Shown here in pieces: positions 20,921-33,700 of a stretch of DNA of 64,000 nucleotides. The translations under genes were made by a program, and so were the position numbers. The stretch's first letter is position 1, and the number at the start of each line of letters is the position of its first letter. Where the stretch lies: positions 34,856,128 to 34,920,127 of the forward strand of contig NC_090261.1 in the NCBI RefSeq assembly GCF_037325665.1. The letters run 5' to 3'. This DNA is from Littorina saxatilis (taxonomy: Eukaryota; Mollusca; Gastropoda; Littorinimorpha; Littorinidae). Below the pieces are notes generated by a model. That model was not told the origin of the DNA, searched no databases, and saw only the letters and a program-made list of their open reading frames with translations.

Positions 20921-22258
20921 AGTTTTGACTAAATGTTTTAACATAGAGGGGGGAATCGAGACGAGGGTCGTGGTGTATGTGTGTGTCTGTGTGTGTGTGT
21001 GTAGAGCGATTCAGAGTAAACTACTGGACCGATCTTTATGAAATTTTTCATGAGAGTTCCTGGGTATGATATCCCCAGACGTTTTTTTCATTTTTTGGAT
21101 AAATGTCTTTGATGACGTCATATCCGGCATTTTGTAAAAGTTGAGGCGGCACTGTCACACCCTCATTTTTCAATCAAATTGATTGAAATTTTGGCCAAGC
21201 AATCTTCGACGAAGGCCGGACTTTGGTATTGCATTTCAGCTTGGAGGCTTAAAAATTAATTAATGACTTTGGTCATTAAAAATCTGAAAATTGTAATTAA
21301 AATTTTTTTTTTATAAAACGATCCAAAACTACGTTTTTAGTATTCTTCATAATTTTCTGATTCCAAAAACATATAAATATGTTATATTCGGATTAAAAAC
21401 AAACTCTGAAAATTAAAAATATAAAAATTATGATTAAAATTAAATTTCCGAAATCGATTTAAAAACAATTTCATCTTATTCCTTGTCCGTTCCTGATTCC
21501 AAAAACATATAGATATGATATGTTTGGATTAAAAACACGTTCAGAGAGTTAAAAAGAATAGAGATATAGAAAAGCGTGCTGTCCTCCTCAGCGCAACCGC
21601 TACCCCACTTTTCTGGATTGTTAATTTCACTGCTTTTGCCACGAGCGGTGGACAGACGATGCTACGAGTGTACGGTCTTGCGGAAAAAATGCAATGCGTT
21701 CAGTTTCATTCTGCGAGTTCGACTGAGCTTGACTAAATGTTTCCCGCAGTGCCCACTGCGGTTATGAAATTAAAGGCCCCTCCTGTTTTTGGAACCGCAG
21801 GAGCTTTCTAGTTTGCTGTTAGGTAGATTTTTGGTTCCTCTTTCCTGTCATGCTCTCTTTTTCTTCATGAATTCTTTTCTTTTTTCTGCCTTCTTGCTCA
21901 TTCACCTGTATTTTTTCCAAAAATCTCTTCTCCTGCCGCTTGTCTTGCGATTCATGTATAGTTTAATCTGTTAGTGTTCTGATGTAAGTCCAGCAGTAGA
22001 TAGGTTAAGCCTATTTTAACATACTGGAAACTGGTAATCTTCCAGTAGGTATTAATTTAGTTTTACTAAAGCCTGCTGGGACACAAGTAATGGGTTAGTG
22101 CATTTGTAAACAGGAATCGCTTGACAAGTGGCCCCCTTCATCCCCCCCTTCCTCGTCCTGATATGGCTCTGCGTAGTCGGCTGGACGTTAAGCAACAAAT
22201 AAACAAACAAACAAACAAAGACTAAATGTTGTATTTTCGCCTTACGCGACTTGTTTTC
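20921..22258 (+). repeat. Dispersed element, long copy, interrupted by a SINE
   Basis: It starts with the palindrome ATTTAGTCAAGTTTTGACTA and ends CGCCTTACGCGACTTGTTTTC. The same element runs in the opposite direction at 27369-28200. A SINE at 21742-22219 interrupts it near its end. No transposase frame is visible; the family is abundant and non-coding. The TAGTCAAG motif recurs near both ends. Confidence 0.85.
21742..22219 (+). mobile_element. Second SINE-like family, nested
   Basis: It is flanked by an 11-base target duplication GACTAAATGTT (21731-21741 and 22220-22230), which belongs to the interrupted element. It begins TCCCGCAGTGCCCACTGCGG and ends with GGCTGGACGTTAAGCAAC and a run of (AAAC)n. 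The tail block resembles, but is distinct from, that of the SINE at 4015-4400. Confidence 0.8.
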
Positions 22259-23847
22259 AGCTGCTACAGAAATAAAATATTTTGAAATCTCACCCGTCTT
22301 GGTCATAGAGAAGGAATAGTTTTGCTGTGTTCAGTGCCTTTCTTGAGGCAAGCAATGAGACGTCTTCTCCTCCTGCTGAAACTTCATTATGGCTTGTATT
22401 TCTTTCGTTCATTTGTTTTGTGTGTGTGTGTGTGTGTGTGTGTTCCGTTTTTGTTTTGTTCAAAAGTCCCAGTGCCATCTCTTACACTGCTTTGTAGCAG
22501 TTCAACATTTTTTGTGGTCAGAGTTGTTAAGCTATTTTACTTTTGCTTTGTTTTATACAAAAAACATGAAGCAGGAAAACAAAACACTCCATACCACTGC
22601 TTTGTTCAGTGCTGTGCATTCAATGTTATAAATTGTTGCTAATTGAAATTAAATTTTTAAGTTTAGTCATTGGCAAGTTGGTTGCCAATTGGAATTTAAT
22701 TTTGTATGTGTGTGTGCTTGTTTAGTCATAGTGCCATGCCTTTAATTAGAACACTATGCAAATTTGTTGGTGTGGATGCTGACATGTTTTAAACAAAGTT
22801 TCTTTGCTTGTGCGCTTTGTTTGGACATTTTCGGTTGTCATTGTGGGCATCATTTTTTTTATATAAAGCATAACACGCCCTTTTTATGCTATTTTGATGA
22901 GCATATTTTGATACACGTGTGTATGAAGGTAAAAGTGTTTTGCTCTTTGCCGACACCAGTTGCTTTTCAAGTCGGTTATAAAGCAAATTAAATAGTAAAG
23001 GAACTTGAAATATGAACTGAAGATGTTTTACGTGATCAAAAAGTTTCAAGAAGCAGCATCACTGATCTTTTAACAAACATAACCATGTTGGGAACAAATG
23101 CATTTAATTTGCTGAAAAATTTGTTCTCTCGAAAAAAATTCCAAAGAAACGCACCTCATGTTTTTATTTCTACGGTTATGAGCATATTAAATCAAAATTA
23201 TAAAAAAAAATGAATGTGCAGCTATCATTTGTGCCATTTGGTAAATGTAGGAGAGTAATAGTTGAACCTGTCGATAATAACCACCCAAGGGACCGACCAA
23301 AAGTGGTTGTTTATGACAGGTGGTTGCTAGTGGTTAAAGGTGAACAATAGAGAAGAAAACTTGTCTGGGATCCTTGGTAGTGTCCGACTGCATTTTGGTA
23401 AGGGGATCGCTGTGGAAAGATGGTTGCTTTTGAGAGGTGGTAACAAGGGAACGTTCGACTGTATACAGTTTTAAGCAAGTGTTCAATGCTGTTCGAGTTA
23501 ATGGGTTGTTTTTCACTGCAATTTTTTACTTCAACTTTTTTTCTCACCAATGTTTCTTTTGTTATACATGCATGTTTTATGTTGCAGTTACATTGTATTT
23601 TTCTTTTGATGTTATTGATTTGTTCAAGGTTGTGTAACATTTTGTTTGTGCACATTTTACAAGCACTGAGTCAAGGTTGACACTTTTTTTCACTGTTAAC
23701 TGAATAAAATGAACTAACCAGATACTGAGTGTTGTTTTTCGCTTATAAATTGGCTCTAGCATGTACCCTTTTAATTGATTAAAAAATAAAACTACTTTAA
23801 AAGGGTGCTAGATGAGAGAACCACAACAATAGCAATATCATTAAACC

Positions 23848-23901
<54 letters not shown>

Positions 23902-24646
23902 AAAAATAAATGCAACATAAACAAAGTGTATGAAAACATTATCTTACTTTCTCTGCATTTTCATTCATAAACACGACGAACTCCATTCCTTTCTCACAAT
24001 CATCAGCCAGATAAAATTAACATTACGCAGAATATTTCACCACAATACAAATCAACGACAAACTTGCAAGACTAGCCTACCCATGCAGCTAACAGGTTCA
24101 GCCAACCACGTTTGAACAGCAATGTCTTCACACTCTCATTCTGTCTTACAGTCTACTCATTAATGCAATTATTTAAAATGTGCAAACAAAACGTAGGCAA
24201 GTGTCCTTGTACGTCCCAATCTTCTGCTCAATTTCTATGCAAATCACTAACAACCTAAAGCATTATGCATTCAAAACAAATACACAAAAAGAGCTTTTGG
24301 TTTATATACCTCGTACCACTGCTGCCAAGACCCAACATTTTGTACTTATTGAAATTTCATTTTTTAATTTTTTTTTTCATTCAACAGCATTTACTTGTTC
24401 ACACATGTAACAAGAAAACTCACTGTAGACTATGCTCTTTTTGGTGTCTCCCCAGACGTGCTGGTTACCATTAAAAGAGCATACACATGCACATACTTTT
24501 TCTTTATCTCCTAACCCTAGCCCTCTTCCATCACAAACACCACTGACCCGTGCTGTGAATTATTTGGCACTTCTCTTAACTTTCTCAGGAAATCTTCCTG
24601 CAAAACCATTGTATTCTGTGTGAACAACAGTGTAAGGGTGTTTGTA
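22259..24646. other. A/T-rich stretch, no gene recognised
   Basis: It contains a GT tract (about 22421-22442), a CA tract (about 23852-23897), and near 23262-23460 phrases (GTTGAACCTGTCGATA, ACCACCCAAGGGACC) also present reversed at 63285-63335, marking another dispersed repeat. AATAAA near 23702 could end the + strand transcript. Confidence 0.45.
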
Positions 24647-25253
24647 CAGGGGTCGACACTAACTTATTTGGCCTGGGGCCACACTGGCCCCAGAGATGGA
24701 AATTGCTGGGGCGGAAAACAAAAATCTGGGGCCCACTCTCAGTATTGACGTGCGGCAATGCATTGTCTGTTTTTCTTCATCGTACTGAAGCCAGGGAAAT
24801 TCTTTCAACCATTTGACATTGAAATTACGACAGCGCTTCGCGCTTTTGGCTGCATCGGTCTCCTTTTTTCGTTTCTCTCCACCCTGTTCTTCATCTTCAT
24901 TTCCATGTCTTTTTACACCAGGGATGTGTCGCCACATTTTGCGTTTGGCATTTGAAGGCGATACTTATCTCTCACGCTAAAGAGCGCAATCTGGGAGTTA
25001 TTTCCCTTGCGGCATTGTCCTTCGACGATTTCAATGTGTTTTTTTTCTTGACTGCGGCATTGATCGTAACGCAAATTTCAGTGACGACTTTGACTGGCGA
25101 TTTTTAGTGATTGGCTCTGGCATTAGAATTTTCGGTTTGTCATTGTTGGAATTTATCCTGGGGCGGAGTGGGCCCCAAGCTTCGGCAATGTTTGGGGCGG
25201 AACACAAAACTCTGGGGCGTTCCGCCCCCCGCCCCCGCTAGTGTCGAACCCTG
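24647..25253 (-). mobile_element. hAT-like element remnant with BED-type finger fragment
   Basis: The ends are CAGGGGTCGACACTA and, inverted, TAGTGTCGAACCCTG, flanked by TTGTA (24642-24646 and 25254-25258). CAGGG-type termini are typical of hAT transposons. On the - strand around 24937-24720 a frame includes RNFNVKWLKEFPWLQYDEEK then a cysteine, resembling the TTF/BED-type zinc finger start of KIAA1586/ZMYM-like proteins that derive from hAT transposases. The frame is short and has no transposase core. The inner flanks repeat CTGGGGC/GCCCCAG words. Confidence 0.65.
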
Positions 25254-25541
25254 TTGTATGTCTTCCTTTCTTTCTCAAGCTGTCAGCTTATAAGAATAAT
25301 ACTAATACACAATAATATGGTTTTCATCTCACAGAAATGGGTCAGATCAGAACATTAGAAAATAACATACATCACAGAAACCCATTTCACAAGAACAAAG
25401 TAATGGCAAGCATGCACACATACATACACTTTGAATCACTTGACTGTCGGTCATCCTTCAGATGCACTACAAATGATGCAATGGTCCAAAAAATGCTGTG
25501 AAACTCTAATCATATACATGCAGACAAACCAAATTCATATA

Positions 25542-26097
25542 CAGGGTGACCCAAAAAAAAGACTACCCAAACAAAACGTCATAAATTGAACAAAAATAAA
25601 GCAATCTTCATAACATTTATTTACACACACAAGTAGCCTCTGCATGATTTGCACAGAACATTTTAGCGTTCTAGCTTGTCTTTCAAGAAAGTTATGCTCA
25701 TTCTACAGAACATGCTCCAAATGGCCTCCGCGCCGCTGCAGGCAAACTTGAACTCGCCGCGCAAAGTTATCAATCACCCGCACACACTCCTGTTGTGAAT
25801 GGTTGTTGTGATGGCTCTCTTGAGTTTTGTGATTGTCTGTGGGTTGTTCCTGTAGACGTTGTCTTTCAGGAACCCCCAAAGATAGAAATCTGGGGGATTT
25901 AAATCCGGGGGAGGCCATTTGGAGCATGTTCTGTAGAATGAGCATAACTTTCCTGAAAGACAAGCTAGAACGCTAAAAATTTCTGTGCAAATCATGCAGA
26001 GGCTACTTGTGTGTGTAAATAAATTTTATGAAGATTGCTTTATTTTTGTTCAATTTATGACGGTTTTTTTGGGTACTCTTTTTTTTGGGTCACCCTG
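25542..26097 (-). mobile_element. Mariner-like transposon remnant with ~185-bp inverted ends
   Basis: The termini CAGGGTGACCCAAAAAAA lie next to TA on both sides (25540-25541 and 26098-26099). The two ends are inverted copies over about 185 bases. The - strand holds the last part of a mariner-type transposase in two frames: DLNPPDFYLWGFLKDNVY in one and VRVIDNFARRVQVCLQRRGG then HLEHVL in another, so a frameshift separates them. Everything upstream of the PDLNPPDF catalytic-region motif is gone. The coding end overlaps the inverted repeat. Confidence 0.85.
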
Positions 26098-26166
26098 TAC
26101 TTCAGCTAGTACAAAATGTTTCACAATAAATGCAACCCATTTCAAATACTTCATCAAGTACATAGA

Positions 26167-26310
26167 GAATACTACATGGCTTGCTGTGTCGTACCAGATT
26201 TACACGAGTTTTTTTTTTAAATATTGAACTGCGAGCGAAAGCGAGCTGTTCACTATTTGAAAAAGCAACGAGTGTAAATCTGGTACGACACAGCAAGCCA
26301 TGTAGTATTC
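26167..26310. repeat. 144-bp palindromic element
   Basis: GAATACTACATGGCTTGCTG and the following sequence through ATTTACACGAGT are repeated in reverse complement at the right end (to 26310). The loop holds AACTGCGAGCGAAAGCGAGC. The arms are nearly perfect over some 45 bases. It is a MITE-like hairpin. Confidence 0.85.
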
Positions 26311-26837
26311 TGTTTATCCTACATACTGTACTTACGTGTATTTTACTGAAAATGTCTTGCAGACGAGGCAGCTAAATTGAAGACGCTTGTTTTGGAACCT
26401 CGATCTCTTCTAAAGCCTCGTGCAATCTATTACGTCAAAGCAAAGAAACGTCACTCTCAAAGTGTGGCGTGACGTGTTAGTTCTAAAGATTCATCGAGGG
26501 TAATTAGCGAGCGCAATTTTTGTTTCTATAATGACGTTTGTCTCGGTGACTTTGGCATCATAAGCAGTGGAAAAACAGGTCCCTGCCAGACTTGCTTGAC
26601 ATGACCTCATTTACATGATATACACACGTGTGATTTGAACGATTATTATCTCACGGGTGTCTCTCTCACGTAGGTAGGATAAAAAATGTTTCACAATATA
26701 TGCACTTTCTTCAAACCACCAGGAATCTTTTGCTCCACTGGTACATTGTCTCTTTCTTGACTTAGTCTCTGCATTCCGAGAATTGAAGACATGCTTGGAA
26801 ACATTAAAGCCTCTGTCACACACTAAGAAGCTTCTGG

Positions 26838-29069
26838 TCATCGCTTGCTCTCCTTCTCTTCATCAGATGAACTGGAGGAGTCAGAGTCGGAGGACTCTTC
26901 GGCCTGGAAATGAAAAATGATCAATTCATCGATTAAAAATGTACATATGGAGACGTTGACTTTCTTTCTTTATTTGGTGTTTGTCGTTTCCAACCGTTCA
27001 AGGTTATATCGCGACGGAGGGAAGGGGGGTGATGGGATAGAGCCACTTGTCAATTGTTTCTTGTTCACAAAAGCACTAATAAAAAATTTGCTCCAGGGGC
27101 TTGCAACGTAGTACAATATATTACCTTACTGGGAGAATGCAAGTTTCCAGTACAAAGGACTTAACATTTCTTACATACTGCTTGACTAAAATCTTTACAA
27201 ACATTGACTATATTCTATACAAGAAACACTTAACAAGGGTAAAAGGAGAAACAGAATCCGTTAGTCGCCTCTTACGACATGCTGGGGAGCATCGGGTAAA
27301 TTCTTTCTCGTCCGAACCAATATGGGACTCCACCTAACCCGCGAGGGGCGGAGACGTTGACTAAAAGAAAACAAGTCGCGTAAGGCGAAAATACAATATT
27401 TAGTCAAGTAGCTGTCGAACTCACAGAATGAAACTGACTCGTAGCATCGTCAGTCCATCGCTCATGGCAAAGGCAGTGAAATTGACAAGAAGAGCGGGGT
27501 AGTAGTTGCGCTAAGAAGGATAGCACGCTTTTCTGTACCTCTCTTTGTTTTAACTTTCTGAGCGTGTTTTTAATCCAAACATATCATATCTATATGTTTT
27601 TGGAATCAGGAACCGACAAGGAATAAGATGAAAGTGTTTTTAAATTGATTTGGACAATTTAATTTTGATAATAATTTTTATATATTTAATTTTCAGAGCT
27701 TGTTTTTAATCCGAATATAACATATTTATATGTTTTTGGAATCAGCAAATGATGGAGAATAAGATAAACGTAAATTTGAATCGTTTTATAAATTTTTATT
27801 TTTTTTTACAATTTTCAGATTTTTAATGACCAAAGTCATTAATTAATTTTTAAGCCACCAAGCTGAAATGCAATACCGAAGTCCGGGCTTCGTCGAAGAT
27901 TACTTGACCACAATTTCAACCAATTTGGTTGAAAAATGAGGGCGTGACAGTGCCGCCTCAACTTTCACGAAAAGCCGGATATGACGTCATCAAAGACATT
28001 TATCGAAAAAAGGAGAAAAACGTTCGGGGATATCAATCCCAGCAACTCTCATGTAAAATTTCATAAAGATCGGCCCAGTAGTTTGGTCTGAATCGCTCTA
28101 CACGCACGCACGCACACACACACACACACACATACACCACGACCCTCGTTTCGATTCCCCCTCGATGTTAAAATATTTAGTCAAAACTTGACTAAATATA
28201 AAAAGAAAAAGAAAAAAGAAGAAGAAAGGACACAAGAAAAGATTTTGTGCAATTATTTTCTTACCCAGGCTGGCAATGGCTTGTTCTTTTCTGTCAGCAA
28301 ATTCTCGGCTGCTTTGACAGAGCTCTTTCGTATTGAAGCACGCGCGATTCCATCTTTGACAATGCTTTCACACGTCTTTTCCAAGGCGTCTGCATCTCCT
28401 TGATTGACTGTTGAGAGGAGAAAAGAAAATCCCATAAAATAAAATTCCAAAAATTAAAATGACATCATTGATTCAGCTTGCCAAACTGCCTGCAAGACAA
28501 GTGGAAAACGAACGAATGAAAACCTATGTTGTCTGAAGGAAAGGAGACTGTTCTTTGTTTTTATACTGTCGATTAGTCTCCTGGGATACATATCATAAGA
28601 GATAGCGTAACTTTGTTTACATGCATGTAAAGACACTCTTTATTCAAATACAATATCAGGTAGTTCTTCCTCTAATGTACAAATCAGGGTGATCTGAATC
28701 TCTACCCTGTTTGCAATTAGTCTGCTTGGATACTCCTCAGTGTATGTTTTAGGAATAAAATGTGCTAACAAAACTAGTTTGAGAGGGTACTTCATAAGCG
28801 CCTGATTTCACTGCTTTACTTTTGGGCATGCCTTTTACAGCTGACAATAAACGTTCGTTGGATACTGATTTAGACAACAAGCTGAACAGTAAGGTTAGGC
28901 AAAAACCAGCTGTTAATTTTTTTTCAGAAGCAAACCAACACGTCAGACTCGCAAATTTTCATCTGAGGCGTCATCCACTCGGATGACCTCACATGTCAAC
29001 GGTCAGCTTGTACCAGTTTTCTTCCATGGAAAAGAATTCTTGTTTGTTGGTAGTGATAAATGACCCCTC

Positions 29070-29103
<34 letters not shown>

Positions 29104-30703
29104 AAATGCAACACTTCCTGACAAGAAACCGCTATGAAACAAAAACTTTTCCAAACCACAATCATTCCAATTGTATCAAACAAAAAAGTTATTGGCAATA
29201 AAATAAATAAACAAGAAGGCCAAAGCCCATACGACTCACATGCTTGACCTAAACCTAGCAATGACATCATACACTAAGAACTGCTTTACACATTTTTCCT
29301 ACCAAAATACATGTGACCTTGACCCAAGGTCAAGGTCATCCAAGGTCATGCAACACAAAGCTGTTAATTCAAGACATAGGAAGTACAATGGTGCTTATTG
29401 GCTCTTTCTACCATGAGATATGGTCACTTTTAGTGGTTCACTACCTTATTTTGGTCACATTTCATAAGGGTCAAAGTGACCTTGACCTTGATCATATGTG
29501 ACCAAATGTGTCTCATGATGAAAGCATAACATGTGCCCCACATAATTTTTAAGTTTGAAACAGTTATCTTCCATAGTTCAGGGTCAAGGTCACTTCAAAA
29601 TATGTATACAATCCAACTTTGAAGAGCTCCTGTGACCTTGACCTTGAAGCAAGGTAAACCAAACTGGTATCAAAAGATGGGGCTTACTTTGCCCTATATA
29701 TCATATATAGGTGAGGTATTCAATCTCAAAAACTTCAGAGAAAATGGGAAAAATGTGAAAAATAGCTGTTTTTTAGACAACATTTATGGCCCCTGCGACC
29801 TTGACCTTGAAGCAAGGTCAAGATGCTATGTATGTTTTTTGGGGCCCTGTCATCATACACCATCTTGCCAAATTTGGTACTGATAGACTGAATAGTGTCC
29901 AAGAAATATCCAACGTTAAAGTTTTCCGGACGGCCGACTCGGGTGAGTACATAGACTCACTTTTGCTTCGCATGTGAGTCTTCTTCTTCTTCTTCGTTCG
30001 TGGGCTGAAACTCCCACGTACACTCGTGTTTTTGCACGGGTGGAATTTTACGTGTATGACCGTTTTTACCCCGCCATTTAGGCAGCCATACGCCGCTTTC
30101 GGAGGAAGCATGCTGGGTATTTTCGTGTTTCTATAACCCACCGAACTCTGACATGGATTACAGGATCTTTTACGTGCGCACTTGGTCTTGTGCTTGCGTG
30201 TACACACGAAGGGGGATAAGCCACTAGCAGGTCTGCACATAAGTTGACCTGGGAGATCGGAAAAATCTCCACACTTAACCCACCAGGCGGCCGCGGCCGG
30301 GATTCGAACCCTCGACCTTCCGATTAGGAGGCCGACGTCTTACCACCACGCCACAGCGCCCGTCGCTTCGCATGTGAGTCAAAAAAGACTCATGCCATTT
30401 TTCACTCAAGAGGTATAGTGATTGTAAAACTAAAAGGGAGAGTTTACCATGAAGCTGCAGTAGACTAGAGTAGACAAAAGCTGTTCCCTGTTTCTCATCC
30501 AAGTCTTTCTTCATCTTCAGCAAAGACTCCAAAACATCAGCCTGTAAAATTCAAACCATGTACTTAATGTGGTGGCGCTTCTTGATTCTACATGTCAAAA
30601 TGTGATAAATTGTGTGTGAATCTGTGGGATGAAATGACCGTGCGTGAGTGTGGAGCTTGTGTTATAGTTTTGTGCTCTTGGAACTCTGTGCATGCATGCA
30701 TGC

Positions 30704-30747
<44 letters not shown>

Positions 30748-33700
30748 AGGTGAGACAGAGAGGAGTTGGGGGGAGGGGGGGGGGGGGGGGAAAGAGAGAG
30801 ACAGGAGAGAAAGTGTGAAAGAGGAAGAGAGAAGGTCTAAATGCAGGTAAAGAGAGAGTGTGCGAGAAAGAGAAAGTGAGACTGAGATTATATGTTAGAC
30901 AGACTGTTCACCTTCTTTTCTTCAACAGCAACGTCGCAAAGTGCACCAACAAGAACACTTTTGTCCAAACCAGGGATCTCCTATAAAAAAAATTAAAAAA
31001 CAGAGTACATCAACTTGTTTTCTGTGATTCAGTTACATAGACTATTTTTTAAAGGAAGTAGTGTTTCAACAAGTTTAAACAACTCCTTACTTTGGCACGA
31101 GTTTTTACTCTTGTAGCTTCTACGACAACGGAAAGTTTTGCCTTCATAATACTATTCAGAGACTGACACATGAACAAGTCTTCCTCATTGTGAGAGTTTT
31201 GTGCATTGCTTGCAGAAACAATTTTTGTACCAAATAAACGGACCTGGCAGTCATGAAGCATGTAACTGAGGTAACGGTTTGCTGATTCCTTTATCCCACA
31301 TTACATCTGATGGCATCATTATACCTTTTAAAACTTAAGACAGACGAGAACAAACGCAAATGCTTTGTTTGGTACAGCTCAGCGTCCCTAGCGGAAGAAT
31401 TGTGAACCAACAGGGCAAGTGCACTGACATCTCAGAATGGTTGTATTATCCAAGAGGGGAACAAATACTATCATAGGATTCAAGTAAATGTACTCACATT
31501 CATCAGCTCCTCAGCTCGCGGCGAGTTCCTGTACTTGTAATAGCACCACAAAACACTCAAGGGCTCTGTGTAGTTTTTCTCCGATATCAGATTCTTGCCT
31601 ATACTTTCCACTGCAAAATAAAGATCAGCATGAACACTTTTAACCAATAAAAGAATGTGCCTTTTTTTTTAAAGGGCATCATACTGTAAGCAGACACTGC
31701 ACGAAATGCACATTGCAGCTAATGTTTTCACTGTGGCGCTCACAATTACTTACCTCAACATAATTATCAGTTGCAACATCATCTCATTTTTAAGGCAATC
31801 AATTCCTGCACATCCAATACAAAAACCGACAGACATATGTTTGGAAAACATCTATTATAATGAAGCGAGTGTTCCTTTAACTTTCTAACATCAATTTTTC
31901 ACCAGAAAACATTTATATTATGGCGCCGTGGACAGTTTATCTTTCGGCTTTGTAATCATGGATGTTTCCTTGTCAATCCTTCAAGGTAGTTTTTACCACA
32001 ATGTAAACGAGTTTATCCCAAATAGGTGAGAGACTACCCATATGATGAATAAACAATCTCTTCACACGAGTGTATAATACGTAAATGAGGTCAGGTCAAA
32101 CTACTAGGCTACTGGTACTGCTCACCTCTGTCCATCAGCTCCGGTGTTTTGCTGTGTAGCGTGTCCAGTGACGAAAATGTGAAGTACTTGCCCGTGTTGG
32201 TCTTTACTGTTTCTATATCATCTAGCACCTCCTCTGTGCGACCACTGTTAAAAATGTAGAAAACATGATGTTATTAAATTCCTCACGTTTACATATACAC
32301 GCTAATAAAGAGTGATTTTATAATTATTATCTCACTGCTGAGAAATTTGGGTGGTTTAGTGCTGGTGGAAAGCTAACAGCAACTAGAGTCGCTCTACTCA
32401 GCTGTGTGAGTGTTTAGGTATAAACAGCCTCCTGTATTTCTGGCAGAACGACCAAGGTCTTTTGCCTGCTTGGCGGTGACACGGGGGTGGGACATAGACA
32501 CAATTTCTGAGTCATCACGCAAAGTTTACCCTCGTCTGTCCAGGGCTTGATTTGAACCTGCTGCCAAACAAACTGAACAGACAATACGATTGAACTCAAA
32601 AGACAATGCAGCACCAGCAACAGAAAAGGGAAAAAACTCAAATGACCTTGCTAGCTATTATCGACAAGCCACATAAACACTGTACTCTCAAAACAGGAGA
32701 AGGGACAAACCTGTTAACAGCAGCAGCAAAGATGTTTGCCTTCAGACTGTTCCTCAGGAAAACAGGCAGACGATTCATGGAGAGTTCTTTGAGTGTGTCC
32801 AAGTCACCTTGCTTGGCCAGGCTCTCAAATATGGACTCCAGAGCTAAAGGAAATCAGAGAAAACGGAACTTGGTGACTTTTTTTAAAAACAGCAAATGTT
32901 CATGCTGCAAGCATGTGAGTTGTTCTTTGCTACTGGTCACAAGTGGGGGTCAGCTCACACGGACGCATTTTTCAATACAGTCTAGGGGAGAAACTGGTCA
33001 CAAAGCACCCAGTACATGCCAGAGAGATAGGAGAATCGGCACAATCAAAGAAAATACCAAAATCATTCAATAGATATGGAAATATTAAGATTTACTGTGA
33101 AAATGCCAGCAAAAATGGCGTCCAAAAACGGGAACGCACACTTGGTGCGTCTTTGAAGACTTACCTCCCGTTCTGTGTTGTTGATAATAGTCGTGTTTGT
33201 GCTGTTGTTGTTGAAATAGTATCTAATAAAACTGATGCAGTTCTTGAAATGTTGCAAATTATTGTTGTCTTTGTGAAATGCGAGAGTGTTCTGAGGCGTA
33301 ATCTGCATACGGCTGATGTCCCACATAGGGTACCCCACTTCGATCAGCGTATCACTCCAAATGAGCTTCATAGCAGAAAAGCAGATACACTACCAACACA
33401 CTGCATAACAGATCTACAAGTCTGAGCCAGAATCATTGAAATTTACTTTCTGTATAAAATATTGCAATCAAATTTGTTCACGATGTCCCACAAATAACGC
33501 AGGTTACCCTTGCCTTCGATTCAAAGTAACTCCAATCTGACTTAATTACAATCGAAACGCAGATGACGAACTGATTCACCACAAATTTGTGGTATTTTAC
33601 ACACAAATTTCAACTGTGTTGTTTCGCGATAAACAGCCATAAACAAACAAATGTGGCGCCGTCACGTCGCCTTGGAAGGAATAACGCAGGTGACCAAGGC

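Noticed and set aside
30297-30364. A tRNA gene on the - strand
   Set aside because: Pol III boxes are present but the arms do not form a full cloverleaf, and it is the head of a SINE with target duplication.
33063-33425. Overlapping frames of about 100-160 codons on both strands
   Set aside because: No recognisable domain, and no splice sites with fitting phase; kept as unannotated intron.
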